Positions 43,291 to 53,179 of a stretch of 64,000 nt of DNA are shown here, piece by piece. Positions within the stretch are counted from its first letter, which is position 1, and each line of letters opens with the position of its first letter. The DNA lies in NCBI GenBank assembly GCA_002633025.1, contig NMRB01001405.1:88780-152779 (forward strand). The letters run 5' to 3'. A model generated the notes under the pieces. That model searched no databases. It had not been told where the DNA came from and saw nothing but the letters and a program-made list of their open reading frames with translations. Origin of the DNA: Notospermus geniculatus (lineage: Eukaryota; Nemertea; Pilidiophora; Heteronemertea; Lineidae). A program made the position numbers and the translations under genes.

Positions 43291-45829
43291 GAGTCGCACT
43301 CTGAGAAAAGTGGCAATATTTCCAAAAGTTGCGGAGTTGACCCCCCTAGAAATTGATGAAATTTGGTACAGAGGTTGATATGGATGTCTTATGGAAAACC
43401 CCAAAATGTTAGGCTCATACTCCTATTATTCTGGCTGTAGCGCCCCCTACAAGACAAGAGGTCACGCCCCAAAATGAGAAAAATTGTGAAAAACAAGGCC
43501 AAATCGATGAATTATTATGGCAAGCTGGGACATTGTGCCAAAGAATTAATGATGGTAAATGATCTGTCGACACTTCAGGTTTTTTATAAAAATAAGTACC
43601 ACCTGGTGGCAGTTTGGATAACCTGGTGGAGCCCTTCTTTGTGTTAGAATAGAAAATGAAGAGTAGCGACAGTTTTAAGTGGAACTAAAATATTTATCCA
43701 AGAAAGTACCATTGAAATTTGATATGGAGCTGATAGAAGGATGTCCAGTGAATAAACAAAGAAGAATTCGCCTTGGCATAATGCTGGATTCCCAAGATAT
43801 TAACCCCCAAAGGAGCTAATAACTGCGATTTCACCCAACTTGTCAAAAATATTCTGGTTTAATCCAAAATGATATTGGGCAAGCAAAGGTGTTTTTCTCT
43901 GCTCCTATCCTTGCACTTTATAGCTCACCAAAAATCTCTTTGGCACTATTCAGGGTTTTAGCGTGGCCAGCTTCTGAATTTCATGGAGTCACCACTTCGT
44001 CCCATTCTGTAGTGCTTTTCAGGGTCCCGAATGGAAACCTTCACAAATATCGTTAAGATGATTATGACAATAAGTAAACCATTTTCAGCAGTGGAACAGC
44101 GCAGGATTGAGTTTCTTTAGCTGTATGACAAATATGCCATACAGGCGAATACAACAAAGAATAAGCTCCACAAATCACGTGACAATGATTATGACAATAG
44201 ATCCAACTGTGGTTCATCCTGTATTTGTTCCACTTGCGTTGAATTTAGATTTTTAATGGCATATTAATCATACAACGCCACCTAAGATCAAAGCACAATC
44301 AAGCCAAGTGCCACAACAAAAACACTTTTTTATGTACTTTCACTGAATTGCTTTGGCCACAGGTAGCTTTGTATGATTAATTACCAATAAAAAACCTAAA
44401 TTCAACACAAAGTACAACAAATATAACATAGAACATCATTCTAACATGGTTTATTTGTTGTATATTTGTTGTTTATTTGTTGTACTTGTCCTATAGGGCA
44501 AATTTATCATACAGCGCCACCTATTGCTGAAGCAAATCAATTCAGCGATGTGTCACTGCAGAAGGTTGATTTCTCTCTTGTCCTAGTCCTTCTTTAATAT
44601 GGTATTCGTATAGGTTTCCCTTTGCATGATTCCGGAATGAGGTGAAATGGACATGTGGTATTGAGGCGCCCCCTTTAGCTGTAATACAGAGAAGTGCGGT
44701 TGCGCAACTTCCTATATTGTGTGCCATGATCATTTCAATGATATTTCTGAAGGTTTCCATTTGGCACGTCTCCGGATTTAGGGTAAATGGACATGTGGTA
44801 TTGAAGCGCCACCTATTGCTGTAATCCACAAAAGTGCCATTGCGTAACTTCTCATATTGTCTGCCGTGATCATTCTGATGATATTTCTGAAAGTTTCCCT
44901 TTGGCATGAGTGTGTATTTAGGGGGAACTGACTTGCGGCTTACAAAGCCCTCTGGTGGCAGAATTTCAATGTTTCTACCCCCCAGATTACGGCTTAAATA
45001 TTAGGGGTGCCATAGAACTTCAGGGTTATTATGAATCTATAAGACAAAGGCTCTCCACTCATGCAAAACCATTGATTTAGGAGTCTGGATTAAAATTTTA
45101 AGGGACCCTGAAAAGCACTACAGAATGGGACGAAGTGGTGACTCCATGAAATTCAGAAGCTGGCCACGCTAAAACCCTGAATAGTGCCAAAGAGATTTTT
45201 GGTGAGCTATAAAGTGCAAGGATAGGAGCAGAGAAAAACACCTTTGCTTGCCCAATATCATTTTGGATTAAACCAGAATATTTTTGACAAGTTGGGTGAA
45301 ATTGCAGTTATTAGCTTCTTTGGGGGTTAATATCTTGGGAATCCAGCATTATGCCAAGGCGAATTCTTCTTTGTTTATTCACTGGACATCCTTCTATCAG
45401 CTCCATATCAAATTTCAATGGTACTTTCTTGGATAAACATTTTAGTTCCACTTAAAACTGTCGCTACTCTTCATTTTCTATTCTATCACAAAGAAGGGCT
45501 CCACCAGGTTATCCAAACTGCCACCAGGTGGTACTTATTTTTATAAAAAACCTGAAGTGTCGACAGATCATTTACCAACATTAATTCTTTGGCACAATGT
45601 CCCAGCTTGCCATAATAATTCATCGATTTGGCCTTGTTTTTCACAATTTTTCTCATTTTGGGGCGTGACCTCTTGTCTTGTAGGGGGCGCTACAGCCAGA
45701 ATAATAGGAGTATGGACCTAAAATATTGGGGTTTTCCATGAGACATCCATATCAACCTCTGTACCAAATTTCATCAATTTCTAGGGGGGTCAACTCCACA
45801 CCCATTGCCATTCTCTCAGATTGCGACTC
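43291..45829. mobile_element. TTAA-flanked foldback element, 2.5 kb with ~735-bp inverted arms
   Basis: GAGTCGCACTCTGAGA at 43291 and its near-inverse TCTCAGATTGCGACTC ending 45829, each next to TTAA (43287-43290, 45830-45833). The arms cover about 43291-44030 and 45095-45829. The centre has three degenerate ~130-bp blocks around CCGGAATGAGGTGAAATGGAC-like sequence. No transposase. A TTAA duplication fits piggyBac or Kolobok; which one is unresolved. Confidence 0.85.
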
Positions 45830-45872
45830 TTAACACCTCGATGAGTTTACAGCTAGTGTTATTCTGGCAGCC

Positions 45873-46815
45873 ATGATTTTCATTCCATTTCAAGAAGTAG
45901 TAGCTGGGATAGTTGATAGGGCCGAAAGGGGTCCTAATCACTATCGAAGACCTGCTGAAAGCACTGAACCAGTACACAAACACCTTCGCCTTCATGCAGA
46001 AGATGTCATTCAGTTGACACAGGCATTTCATGCCTATAGAATTGGAAATGGTGCCGAAAGCGCTTCTGCCCTCTCATCCCAAAAGAAGATAGAACTTTTT
46101 TTTAGCTTATGTTGCATCCGGTGGATACTATAGGCAAGTAGCCTATGCCTATGGCGTTGCAACATGCACTGCATTCTTCTATCTTCGTGAGGTTTCTGAC
46201 TATATGATGGCAATTGCACCACAGCATATCAGACTTCCAGGACCCCAGGAATTCGCAGATTTATCCCTTCCACTTCGTGATGTAAATGGACGAATAAGAA
46301 ATGTTATTCTCTATGTGGATGGTGTTATTATCCGGATCCAACGGCCTGATCATGCTGGGGACGCATATTACTGTGGTAGACCAGGAAAGGAATGCGACTC
46401 CTTAAATGTCCAGTATGTTGTAGATAGGAGGGGGACAGTCCGTCATGTAATATCAGGCTTACCTGGAGCAACACATGATAAAACGGCTGTTCAGTGGAGT
46501 CAGGAGTTTATGGACTTTCTGGACACACTTCCTGAGGATATGGTGGTATTGGGAGACCCAGCATACAGAGATTTGCATCCACGTGTAGTGACAACCTTCG
46601 TTGGCAGAAATCTACCTAGGGAGCAACTTATTTTCAACAACGAGTGTACCAGATTGAGACAGATTGTTGAAAGGACAATTGGAGCTTCCGAATTGAAATG
46701 GAGGATGGATCAAATGAAGGAAAACCGTTATCCTGCAAAAGGTGGCCCACTCTTCGCTTCGAAGTGCACAGTAGCAGTCTGCGTCCTCCACAACCAGTTT
46801 ACAAATTTCTTGTAG
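45873..46815 (+). pseudogene. PIF/Harbinger transposase (DDE_Tnp_4 type), one frameshift
   Basis: The enzyme would cut and paste the element with 3-bp duplication. The second segment (frame from 46204) shows the catalytic D in YVDGVII, GLPGATHDKT, the second D in GDPAYRD, the E in RQIVERTIG and the terminal AVCVLHN, all typical of Harbinger. The N-terminal segment from ATG 45873 (DVIQLTQAFHAYRIGN) changes frame at an 8-T run near 46095-46103; one T fewer would keep it open. Thus it is either a decayed copy or a homopolymer miscall. Total length about 314 codons, slightly short for the family. Confidence 0.8.
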
Positions 46816-47574
46816 AGAAAAGGAACTGACTATGAACAAGGACTACAAATTAAAATGCAGTGATTCGTGTTTATTACAAATATCAACAATTTAAAATAAC
46901 AGAAAATCAAGAGTGATCACAGTTTTATAAAAAAAACAATAGGACTTATTTGAAGTTGCTAACCAAATGCTGCACTTGCCACTAGTGAAGGCTTCACTGA
47001 GCTGACTCTTCACCAAATGAAAACTATGATGGCAATCTTTAAATAGCAGGTCCATGTCATTCTGAACTTGGCAGGTTGAGACGGTTTAATTGGTTCATTT
47101 TCCTATTTAGGCCTTTTGTGAAATATGAGCCTAATCAATTAACACAGAGTTTTCAAAAGGCCCTGGCTGACAACAGGCGGAAATGAATCAACCGTTGAGA
47201 GTGACATTCAATGGGTTTTCACAGATCGCATCGTAATTGTATTTGTTTTATTTACTTGAATAATATTTCTGGCATCAGAAATTTTTGTTTCTTAATAAGG
47301 TGAGAATATCTGAGGGAATTACAAACAATAACTTGGTCTTCACCTGCCCTCACACCTCCAGTCCTCAGCTAATGAACATACTCTGACATGTAGTGCAGTT
47401 TGTTGATCACTTTGGGCCTATCTCGATATCAGACATGTCAGACGTCTGGATTTCATGCACGGCAAAATACCCTTGTCGGAGCAAACTGAGCTCCTGACTT
47501 ATGTCTGCTAGATGGGTATTCTGCTCCTTAACCAACTTCAGATGCTCCTCCTGAAAATTTGATGAGGTGGCCAA
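46816..47574. other. Harbinger internal non-coding stretch
   Basis: Between the transposase stop and the Helentron-like insert; nothing recognised. Confidence 0.4.
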
Positions 47575-49143
47575 ACAAGAGGCCCATGGGCCTTGCGCTC
47601 AGCTGACTATGACCTGCCAACTCAAGAGGTTGAGACAGGCGAAACGAGATACAACAGTGCACCTTTTTTAATGGTTCACAAGCAAATACATGTAATACCA
47701 TTCCTCGCTGAAATCAGCGGAAAGGGGTCACTTTGTGAATCGAAACGGGTATCTTAATATTAGACCACTTGGGTAGGAAGGGGGTCAATATCTCTCGGTG
47801 AATGGAGATAGGCCTAGATGTCGTATTGCACCCACTGGGTGGGAAGGGGTTAATTCGTGAATCATGATGTTGTATCATATCAGACCTATTTCTGGACTCA
47901 TTCGGGTGGGAAGGGAGTTAATAATCATTTATGAATAGAGATGACATCGTGTTAGACCTACTGGGTGAGGAGGGGTTAACATCAGATAATAGGCCTGCAA
48001 TTAATTTTTGATGAATCGAGATAGATATCTTTTGACACCCATTTGGTGGTAAATAATGGGTGGTAAGGGGTTATAAAAGATGGGAACAAGTCCAGATGAC
48101 CTTACTAAGTGGTGGATGAGGTGAGCAATATTTTAAAAATCTCAAAAGAAAATGCCTCTTTCGCATTTTGTATCAGTAGGCCTAGGCTTACTAAATAAAT
48201 CCCACTACTATTGGTGAAGTAGACAATAGGCTTACCGGTACTTCTGAGACAGCCCCTGTGGTCATATCAATTTTGTCACATCTGAGAACTGAAACTGGAA
48301 CAGGCTGAGGCCTTGACTTCAGACAATGTATCAGTTATAATGTCATGATGATATTGTGAGCCCTACAAGCATTGGTAGCCTGGATGCCCCCAGTGGTTAG
48401 TGAGACCACAGCTAGCACTAATTCATGGTGACGAGGTTGATCATCATCTTGTGATCAATGCATGCTCCATAGACTGTTCAAATCTACCTATTTGAATGAT
48501 GTAAGTTACTAATTAGGCATTGAGACTGTTGCCCCACTTAAAAGAATGAGTTGAAGTATGTCACCTTACCTGATGAAAGATAGTCACGATATAAAAGCAC
48601 GTTGAACTTCTCAAGTGATGAAAAGCACAGTGGCCATTGTCAGCTAAGGTTCAACATAGTATCAGTCCAGTCTCAGTGTACCACTGGCTACATATAGGTG
48701 GACAGGACACCAGGTACAGAGTCACTAGGAACTTTGAAGGGCGGGAAATTCAAATACCCCTGTTTTTGATTTTGTTGAATAGCACCCCCTGGTGGACAGA
48801 TCTAACATTATTTTCCCTTTGAGCTGATGTAGAAAATATCAACCTATCTATTCCATCACTTTTGGTCGACAAATTTATCATAGGGGCTGAGATATTGAGA
48901 CATTTCATTTTGCGCAAAATGCCCCCTGGAGGGCATTATGTAGGTCAGATCGCAAAAATTTTTGGTTCTGTTTCGAGTCCTTCCCAGGGCGTACCTCTCC
49001 ACCAACTTTCATGACCGTGGGCCTTGCGGTTGCGAAACGTGCCAGTTTAACGGACGACAGACAGACACACACACAGACAGATTTTGAACCATTTTATAGT
49101 CATATAAATAGCTCCGCTGACCTTTGGTCAGCTGAGCTAAAAA
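47575..49143 (+). mobile_element. Helentron-like repeat, second family, inserted in Harbinger
   Basis: 5' end AGAGGCCCATGGGCCTTGCG then CTCAGCTGA; 3' end GACAGACACACACACAG, then CTTTGGTCAGCTGAGCTAAA. TCAGCTGA near the 5' end and TCAGCTGAG at the 3' end are subterminal inverted repeats. The interior (47740-48080) has degenerate ~75-bp tandem units with GGTGGGAAGGGGTTAAT. The layout is the same as the ATGGTCCATGGACCAT family but the sequence differs. Confidence 0.6.
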
Positions 49144-49772
49144 TCACCCTTGGCTCTTTTAGGAGCTGGCCCTTTACCTTTGCTGGAACTGCTGGGGAAG
49201 GACGGAGACACAGATGAGGAGCGCTTCCCAGTGGTGTCTGTAGCAAGAGAGAAACCAGTGCTGCATGAGTCACTCAGATCTTCAACATCATTTGGTCCCT
49301 CATTATTCTCAAAATCTTCATTTTCAGTGATAGACCAAGATGGTGTTGGAGATACGGATTGATTACGCCGACTGCTTTCTCCCTGGCTAAGACCTGGCTG
49401 ATTAAGCCTTTGTACTTGTTTCGGTGTCACTATAACATCAGGCCGTAAGGCACCACCAACTGGGAAATACAGTCGGTGATATTCGTCATAACTTCGAAAA
49501 ATTTCAGCTGATCCACGAAGTGTAGGATCCCCATCAGTACCTACTCCAGATTGATTCAGTTTTTTAATTTCCTCACGATAGTCTCTACCAAGATTTTTCA
49601 GAAAATTTTCAACAACCTTTCCCTCTGTCCCCAGTTGTGTGCCGACTTGTTCAAACACATCCTGGCGCTTTCCATGCTTTTTCAGCCGCAACAACTCGGA
49701 ATGTTTGCTTTTCATTTGGTTCAGGGCTGCTTCCATCCTAGCTGTAGTCCATGTGAAGCGCTTGGACGCCAT
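49137..49772 (-). CDS. Harbinger Myb/trihelix-like DNA-binding protein
   Basis: 211 codons from ATG at 49772, just after a possible acceptor (TTCTCTTTCAG). In PIF/Harbinger elements this second protein binds the transposon ends and brings the transposase to the nucleus. The N-terminal ~100 residues form a Myb/SANT-like domain: FTWTTARMEAALNQM, then VFEQVGTQLG and VVENFLKNLGRDYREE. The rest is acidic and serine-rich, ending in a basic KGKGPAPKRAKGD tail (possible nuclear signal). The stop codon TAG is formed by CTA inside the 3' terminus of the inserted Helentron-like repeat, so the native C-terminus may have been cut off. Confidence 0.75.
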   Translation of the reverse strand: MASKRFTWTTARMEAALNQMKSKHSELLRLKKHGKRQDVFEQVGTQLGTEGKVVENFLKNLGRDYREEIKKLNQSGVGTDGDPTLRGSAEIFRSYDEYHRLYFPVGGALRPDVIVTPKQVQRLNQPGLSQGESSRRNQSVSPTPSWSITENEDFENNEGPNDVEDLSDSCSTGFSLATDTTGKRSSSVSPSFPSSSSKGKGPAPKRAKGDF

Positions 49773-50279
49773 GCTGAAAGAGAAGATATTCAGAAGCACC
49801 TTGCCTTGATAAGGATATACTTATTCCCCAAGATAATTTATAATGTACCGTAGCTTTGAATACACCCATATCCAGATATGCATTACTTATTATAAACTCC
49901 ACGATACCAGCTCCCCTCCCATCACCTTCAAGTGCAAAATGCCACGGCTGGAAGAACATATACCGTACTTGTCCAGTACATACTAAAAGTAATGGTTGCA
50001 TCAGACAGTGCTATTGCTGGGTCTACATGACCATGATCATACATAGGCCTAGGCCTAACACATGCAGACCAGTCTAATGATGAAAGACATGAGCTTGCAT
50101 ATAGGCCTAAAAAATATCAAAGATAAAAGCTAGTGCGGTTTATAGTAATTTTGCTGCCGAAAACAAATGAGGAACTTACACTTTGGAGAAATGCCGCTTT
50201 CAGCTAAACTTTTGGGTGTCGCTGTTCACTGCACTGATACGGTTTCCTTGAATCTGCTTCCAGGAAATGGGACAACCTA

Positions 50280-50455
50280 TGGTGTTAGTGTTACACCAAC
50301 ACTGGTGTTGGTGTGACACTAACACTGGTGTTGGTGTGACACTAACACTGGTGTTGGTGTGACACTAACACTGGTGTTGGTGTGACACTAACACTGGTGT
50401 GAAGGAGTTCAAATTAACACTAACACGGAACACTAACACGGAACACCAACAGAAC
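50280..50455. repeat. GTGTT/AACAC minisatellite, right subterminal
   Basis: At least four near-perfect ~28-bp units of ACACTAACACTGGTGTTGGTG, each palindromic, just inside the right TIR. Confidence 0.85.
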
Positions 50456-50669
50456 ACCAACTTTAAAATCACCCATTGTCTCTGGGAGTATTTCTAAAGT
50501 CCAACAAGGCCAACTGAAACTCTGTGCCATGTTGCCTACATTTTGCAGCATGTTCTTTACAATTCTTCTCTGCTAGCCCATTGGCGTGTGGATATTTAGC
50601 ACTAAATGTCTGAATGGCAACGCCCCAATTGGCACTGAAATCTTTCATTTCTCCGCCAGTATATTAAAA

Positions 50670-51141
50670 CCTGTCGCACACGAGTGCAATTTTGTCTCCA
50701 ACTATGGAGATTTTTGCCTCCTACGTGCAAATGTCATCGTGTGCGATGGTCGGAGGCGGAGACGGGCACGGATTGTTTTGCCTCCAAAGCAGATCAAAAA
50801 CATGTTTGATCGGAGGAGACAAAAATCTCCTGTGTTCAATGCCGTTGTCATCGTGTGCGAAGGTTGGAGGCGGAGCGGAGACGGATGCAAAACAGTCTGA
50901 CCAATCAAGAGCCGTTGTGACGTCATTTTTAACGTCATGACATTGTTATATAAATGACGTCACACGTGTTTCCATTCGTCCCGGATTTTTTGGGTGACGA
51001 ATGACGTCACGCCGCATCTACAGGAGACAAATTTGCACTCGTGTGCGGCGGCTGACGCACCGTCTGCGGTGACAGGATGCTGAGACAAAAAACTCCTATG
51101 GAGGCAACGTCGGATAGAAAATTGCACTCGTGTGCGGCAGG
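50670..51141. mobile_element. 472-bp MITE (CCTGYCGCACACGAGTGCAA)
   Basis: CCTGTCGCACACGAGTGCAA at the left and its inverse at the right. Inserted in the old integrase; GTATA flanks both sides (about 50659-50663 and 51141-51145), with a few extra bases at the left. Contains several TGACGTCA/GACGTCA motifs. Confidence 0.75.
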
Positions 51142-51840
51142 TATAAGAGCCAGGATCAGAATACAGGGGTTTTGGAATGCGATGAGCTGCAAGACTCTTT
51201 TCAACTTCGAAATGACAACAGGTGCAGAATGATCAGGCTTGAGCTCATCCACTTCAAAATAATCAGAATAGTGATCTAGAGTCACAAGATAGAAATCATC
51301 TTCAAATACAAACAAATCTGATGAAACAGACTGCCATGGTAGAGTTGGCACCGGAGTGTTCATCATGGGTTCCTTTTGCTGCTGATTTCTGTTGCACGCA
51401 TTTGCTGACAGCATCTTCAATTTGCTTATTCACCCCTTTCCAAAAGAGAAATCTCTCGCCAACTGCTTTGATTAGACTATGGCCTGATGGGAACCATGGA
51501 CCAATTCCACCATGTCGTTGTGCATTTCTCCGGGTACAATCACTCTTTCTCCTTTGAACAAAATACCATCATAGACAGTTATTTCCTGACGGAAATCCCA
51601 ATATGGCTTCAGATCATCTTCCGTTCTCCTCGCTTTGTCGTGACGCCAACCTTGGACAACCCTGTTTTTCAACCCTTGCAATTCTGCATCATTTTCACTA
51701 GCTGTCTTCAACAGTTTCAACTTTGACTCTGTGAAAGCATGTACAGTAGGAACCTCAACAGCACAGACTTGGTAATCATGTATGTCGTCAACAGACCTCT
51801 GCAGTTGTTCTCGTTGTACATAAATGATTTACCTTAAGTG

Positions 51841-52564
51841 CATCTAAAATCATCATAAAATACAATAAAATTAGCAAATATTTATCAGTAATGTCATTTC
51901 CTCAGAACTACTTTTACCGCGTAAGTATGCTCCCGACACCGGCGCTGTGAGGCGCGACGCATCACATAACTCGACGCAAAATGGCGGATTTGACTGTTGT
52001 TCGTCAGGGTCACAAATCGACGCAACGTCACCAGGTTATTTTGGAGGCTTGTGCCCTGTTGTTCAGGTTGGGATTATTTGTATCACCCTACAATTGGGTT
52101 CATTAACAATCAACCCAAAGTGATTGGATCTTTCAACCCGACTGTTGGGTTGTCTACAACCAACTGCATCGTTGCATCAACCCTATAGTTGAGTTTTTGG
52201 TCCTGATTACAATGTACTTATCTTCGCAATTTGCAAAGGCCGCAACTCTAAACTTCGTTAATAACTTTAACCTTCAGCCAACAGGCCGAGAAGCTTAGTA
52301 GAGTTAGTTGGATGGGTACACCAATGCACAGCACAAATTCTTTTGTATGGTTGAGAGAAAACCTGATTATTGTGTTTATAATTCTGAAAAGGAAACATTC
52401 ACAACCTAACCAGGGTCTCAGATTTCAAACCACAGTTTATCAATATTCTTATGTGTTTGCTTTCGTAAGTCAGTAGCGTTTCTGTGTTAAATTTTTGCGA
52501 AATACAACATTGTTATCTCGTCAGGTCGAACTGGTACGGTGGCTTGTAAAGGACATTGTAATAA
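51841..52564. other. Gene-less stretch
   Basis: Contains TTGGGTT/AACCCAA-rich sequence at about 52040-52195, reminiscent of the MITE at 55345. Otherwise nothing. Confidence 0.4.
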
Positions 52565-53105
52565 TTTTTTTTCTAACTCGGGATTCCCGACTTATTATCT
52601 CGAGAATCCCGACTTTTTATCTCGGGATTCCCGACTTAAATGCGTTATCTCAGGATTCCCGACTTATTAACTCGGGATTCCCGACATATTATCTCAGGAT
52701 TCCCGACTTATTATCTCAGGATTGTCGACATAAATATTCTATGTCGGGATTCCCGACTTATTATCTCAGGGTTCCCGACTTATTATCTCAGGATTCCCGA
52801 CTTATTATCTCAGGATTGTCAACATAAATATTCTATGTCGGGATTCCCGACTTATTATCTCAGGATTCCCGACTTATTAACTCGGGATTCCCGACTTAAA
52901 TATTCCATGTCGGGATTCCCGACTTATTAACTCGGGATTCCCGACTTATTATCTCGGGATTCCCGACTTAAATATTCCATGTCGGGATTCCCTACTTATT
53001 ATCTCGGGAGTCCCGACTTATTATCTCAGGATTCCCGACTTATTAACTCGGGATTCCCGACTTATTAACTCAGGATTCCTGACTTAAACATTCTATGTTG
53101 GGGGT
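52565..53105 (+). repeat. Minisatellite of ~22-bp palindromic units
   Basis: About 20 units of TCGGGATTCCCGACTTATTATC and variants (some with TAAATATTCTATG spacers). Each unit contains the 13-base palindrome TCGGGATTCCCGA. Open frames through it are a by-product of the repeat. Confidence 0.9.
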
Positions 53106-53179
53106 CCCCAACATTTCAAGAATCGAGGCATAGGCCTACCTACCACGCATGTCCGCGCACAGAAGCTGCTGGCAAGATG

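Larger units (their letters stand above)
43030..50474 (+). mobile_element. PIF/Harbinger DNA transposon, 7.4 kb, with two genes
   Basis: The ends GGGTGATTTTATAGTTGGTG and its inverse are flanked by ATT (43027-43029, 50475-50477). The flanking integrase pieces join at exactly one ATT, confirming the 3-bp duplication. It holds a DDE transposase (plus) and a Myb/trihelix-like protein (minus), the usual Harbinger gene pair. Both ends are expanded by TGGTGTTGGTGTGACACTAA minisatellites. Two other elements are nested inside (43291-45829, 47575-49143). Confidence 0.85.
30726..51840 (-). pseudogene. Old Ty3/gypsy integrase, split into four pieces over 21 kb
   Basis: Minus-strand integrase pieces occur at 51142-51840, 50478-50669, 42922-43026 and 30726-31052, in the right order. 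Landmarks: a pre-integrase KGERVIVP segment, the first catalytic D in SSDLF, YPHANGLAEKN with the catalytic E, a GSPVQR segment, then LKECKAKSKMHYDRH and WTPAKF in the C-terminal tail. Breaks coincide with a MITE (50670-51141), a PIF/Harbinger element (43030-50474) and a TIR element (31053-42912). There are also frameshifts and stops within the pieces. The family resembles the K02A2.6-like gypsy group. No gag, RT or LTR for this copy was recognised. Confidence 0.7.

Noticed and set aside
52495-52930. Open frames with PTYYLRIPDL repeats
   Set aside because: Translation of the 22-bp minisatellite.
52565-53105. CRISPR-like array
   Set aside because: Units are contiguous tandem repeats with near-constant spacers in animal DNA; no cas genes.
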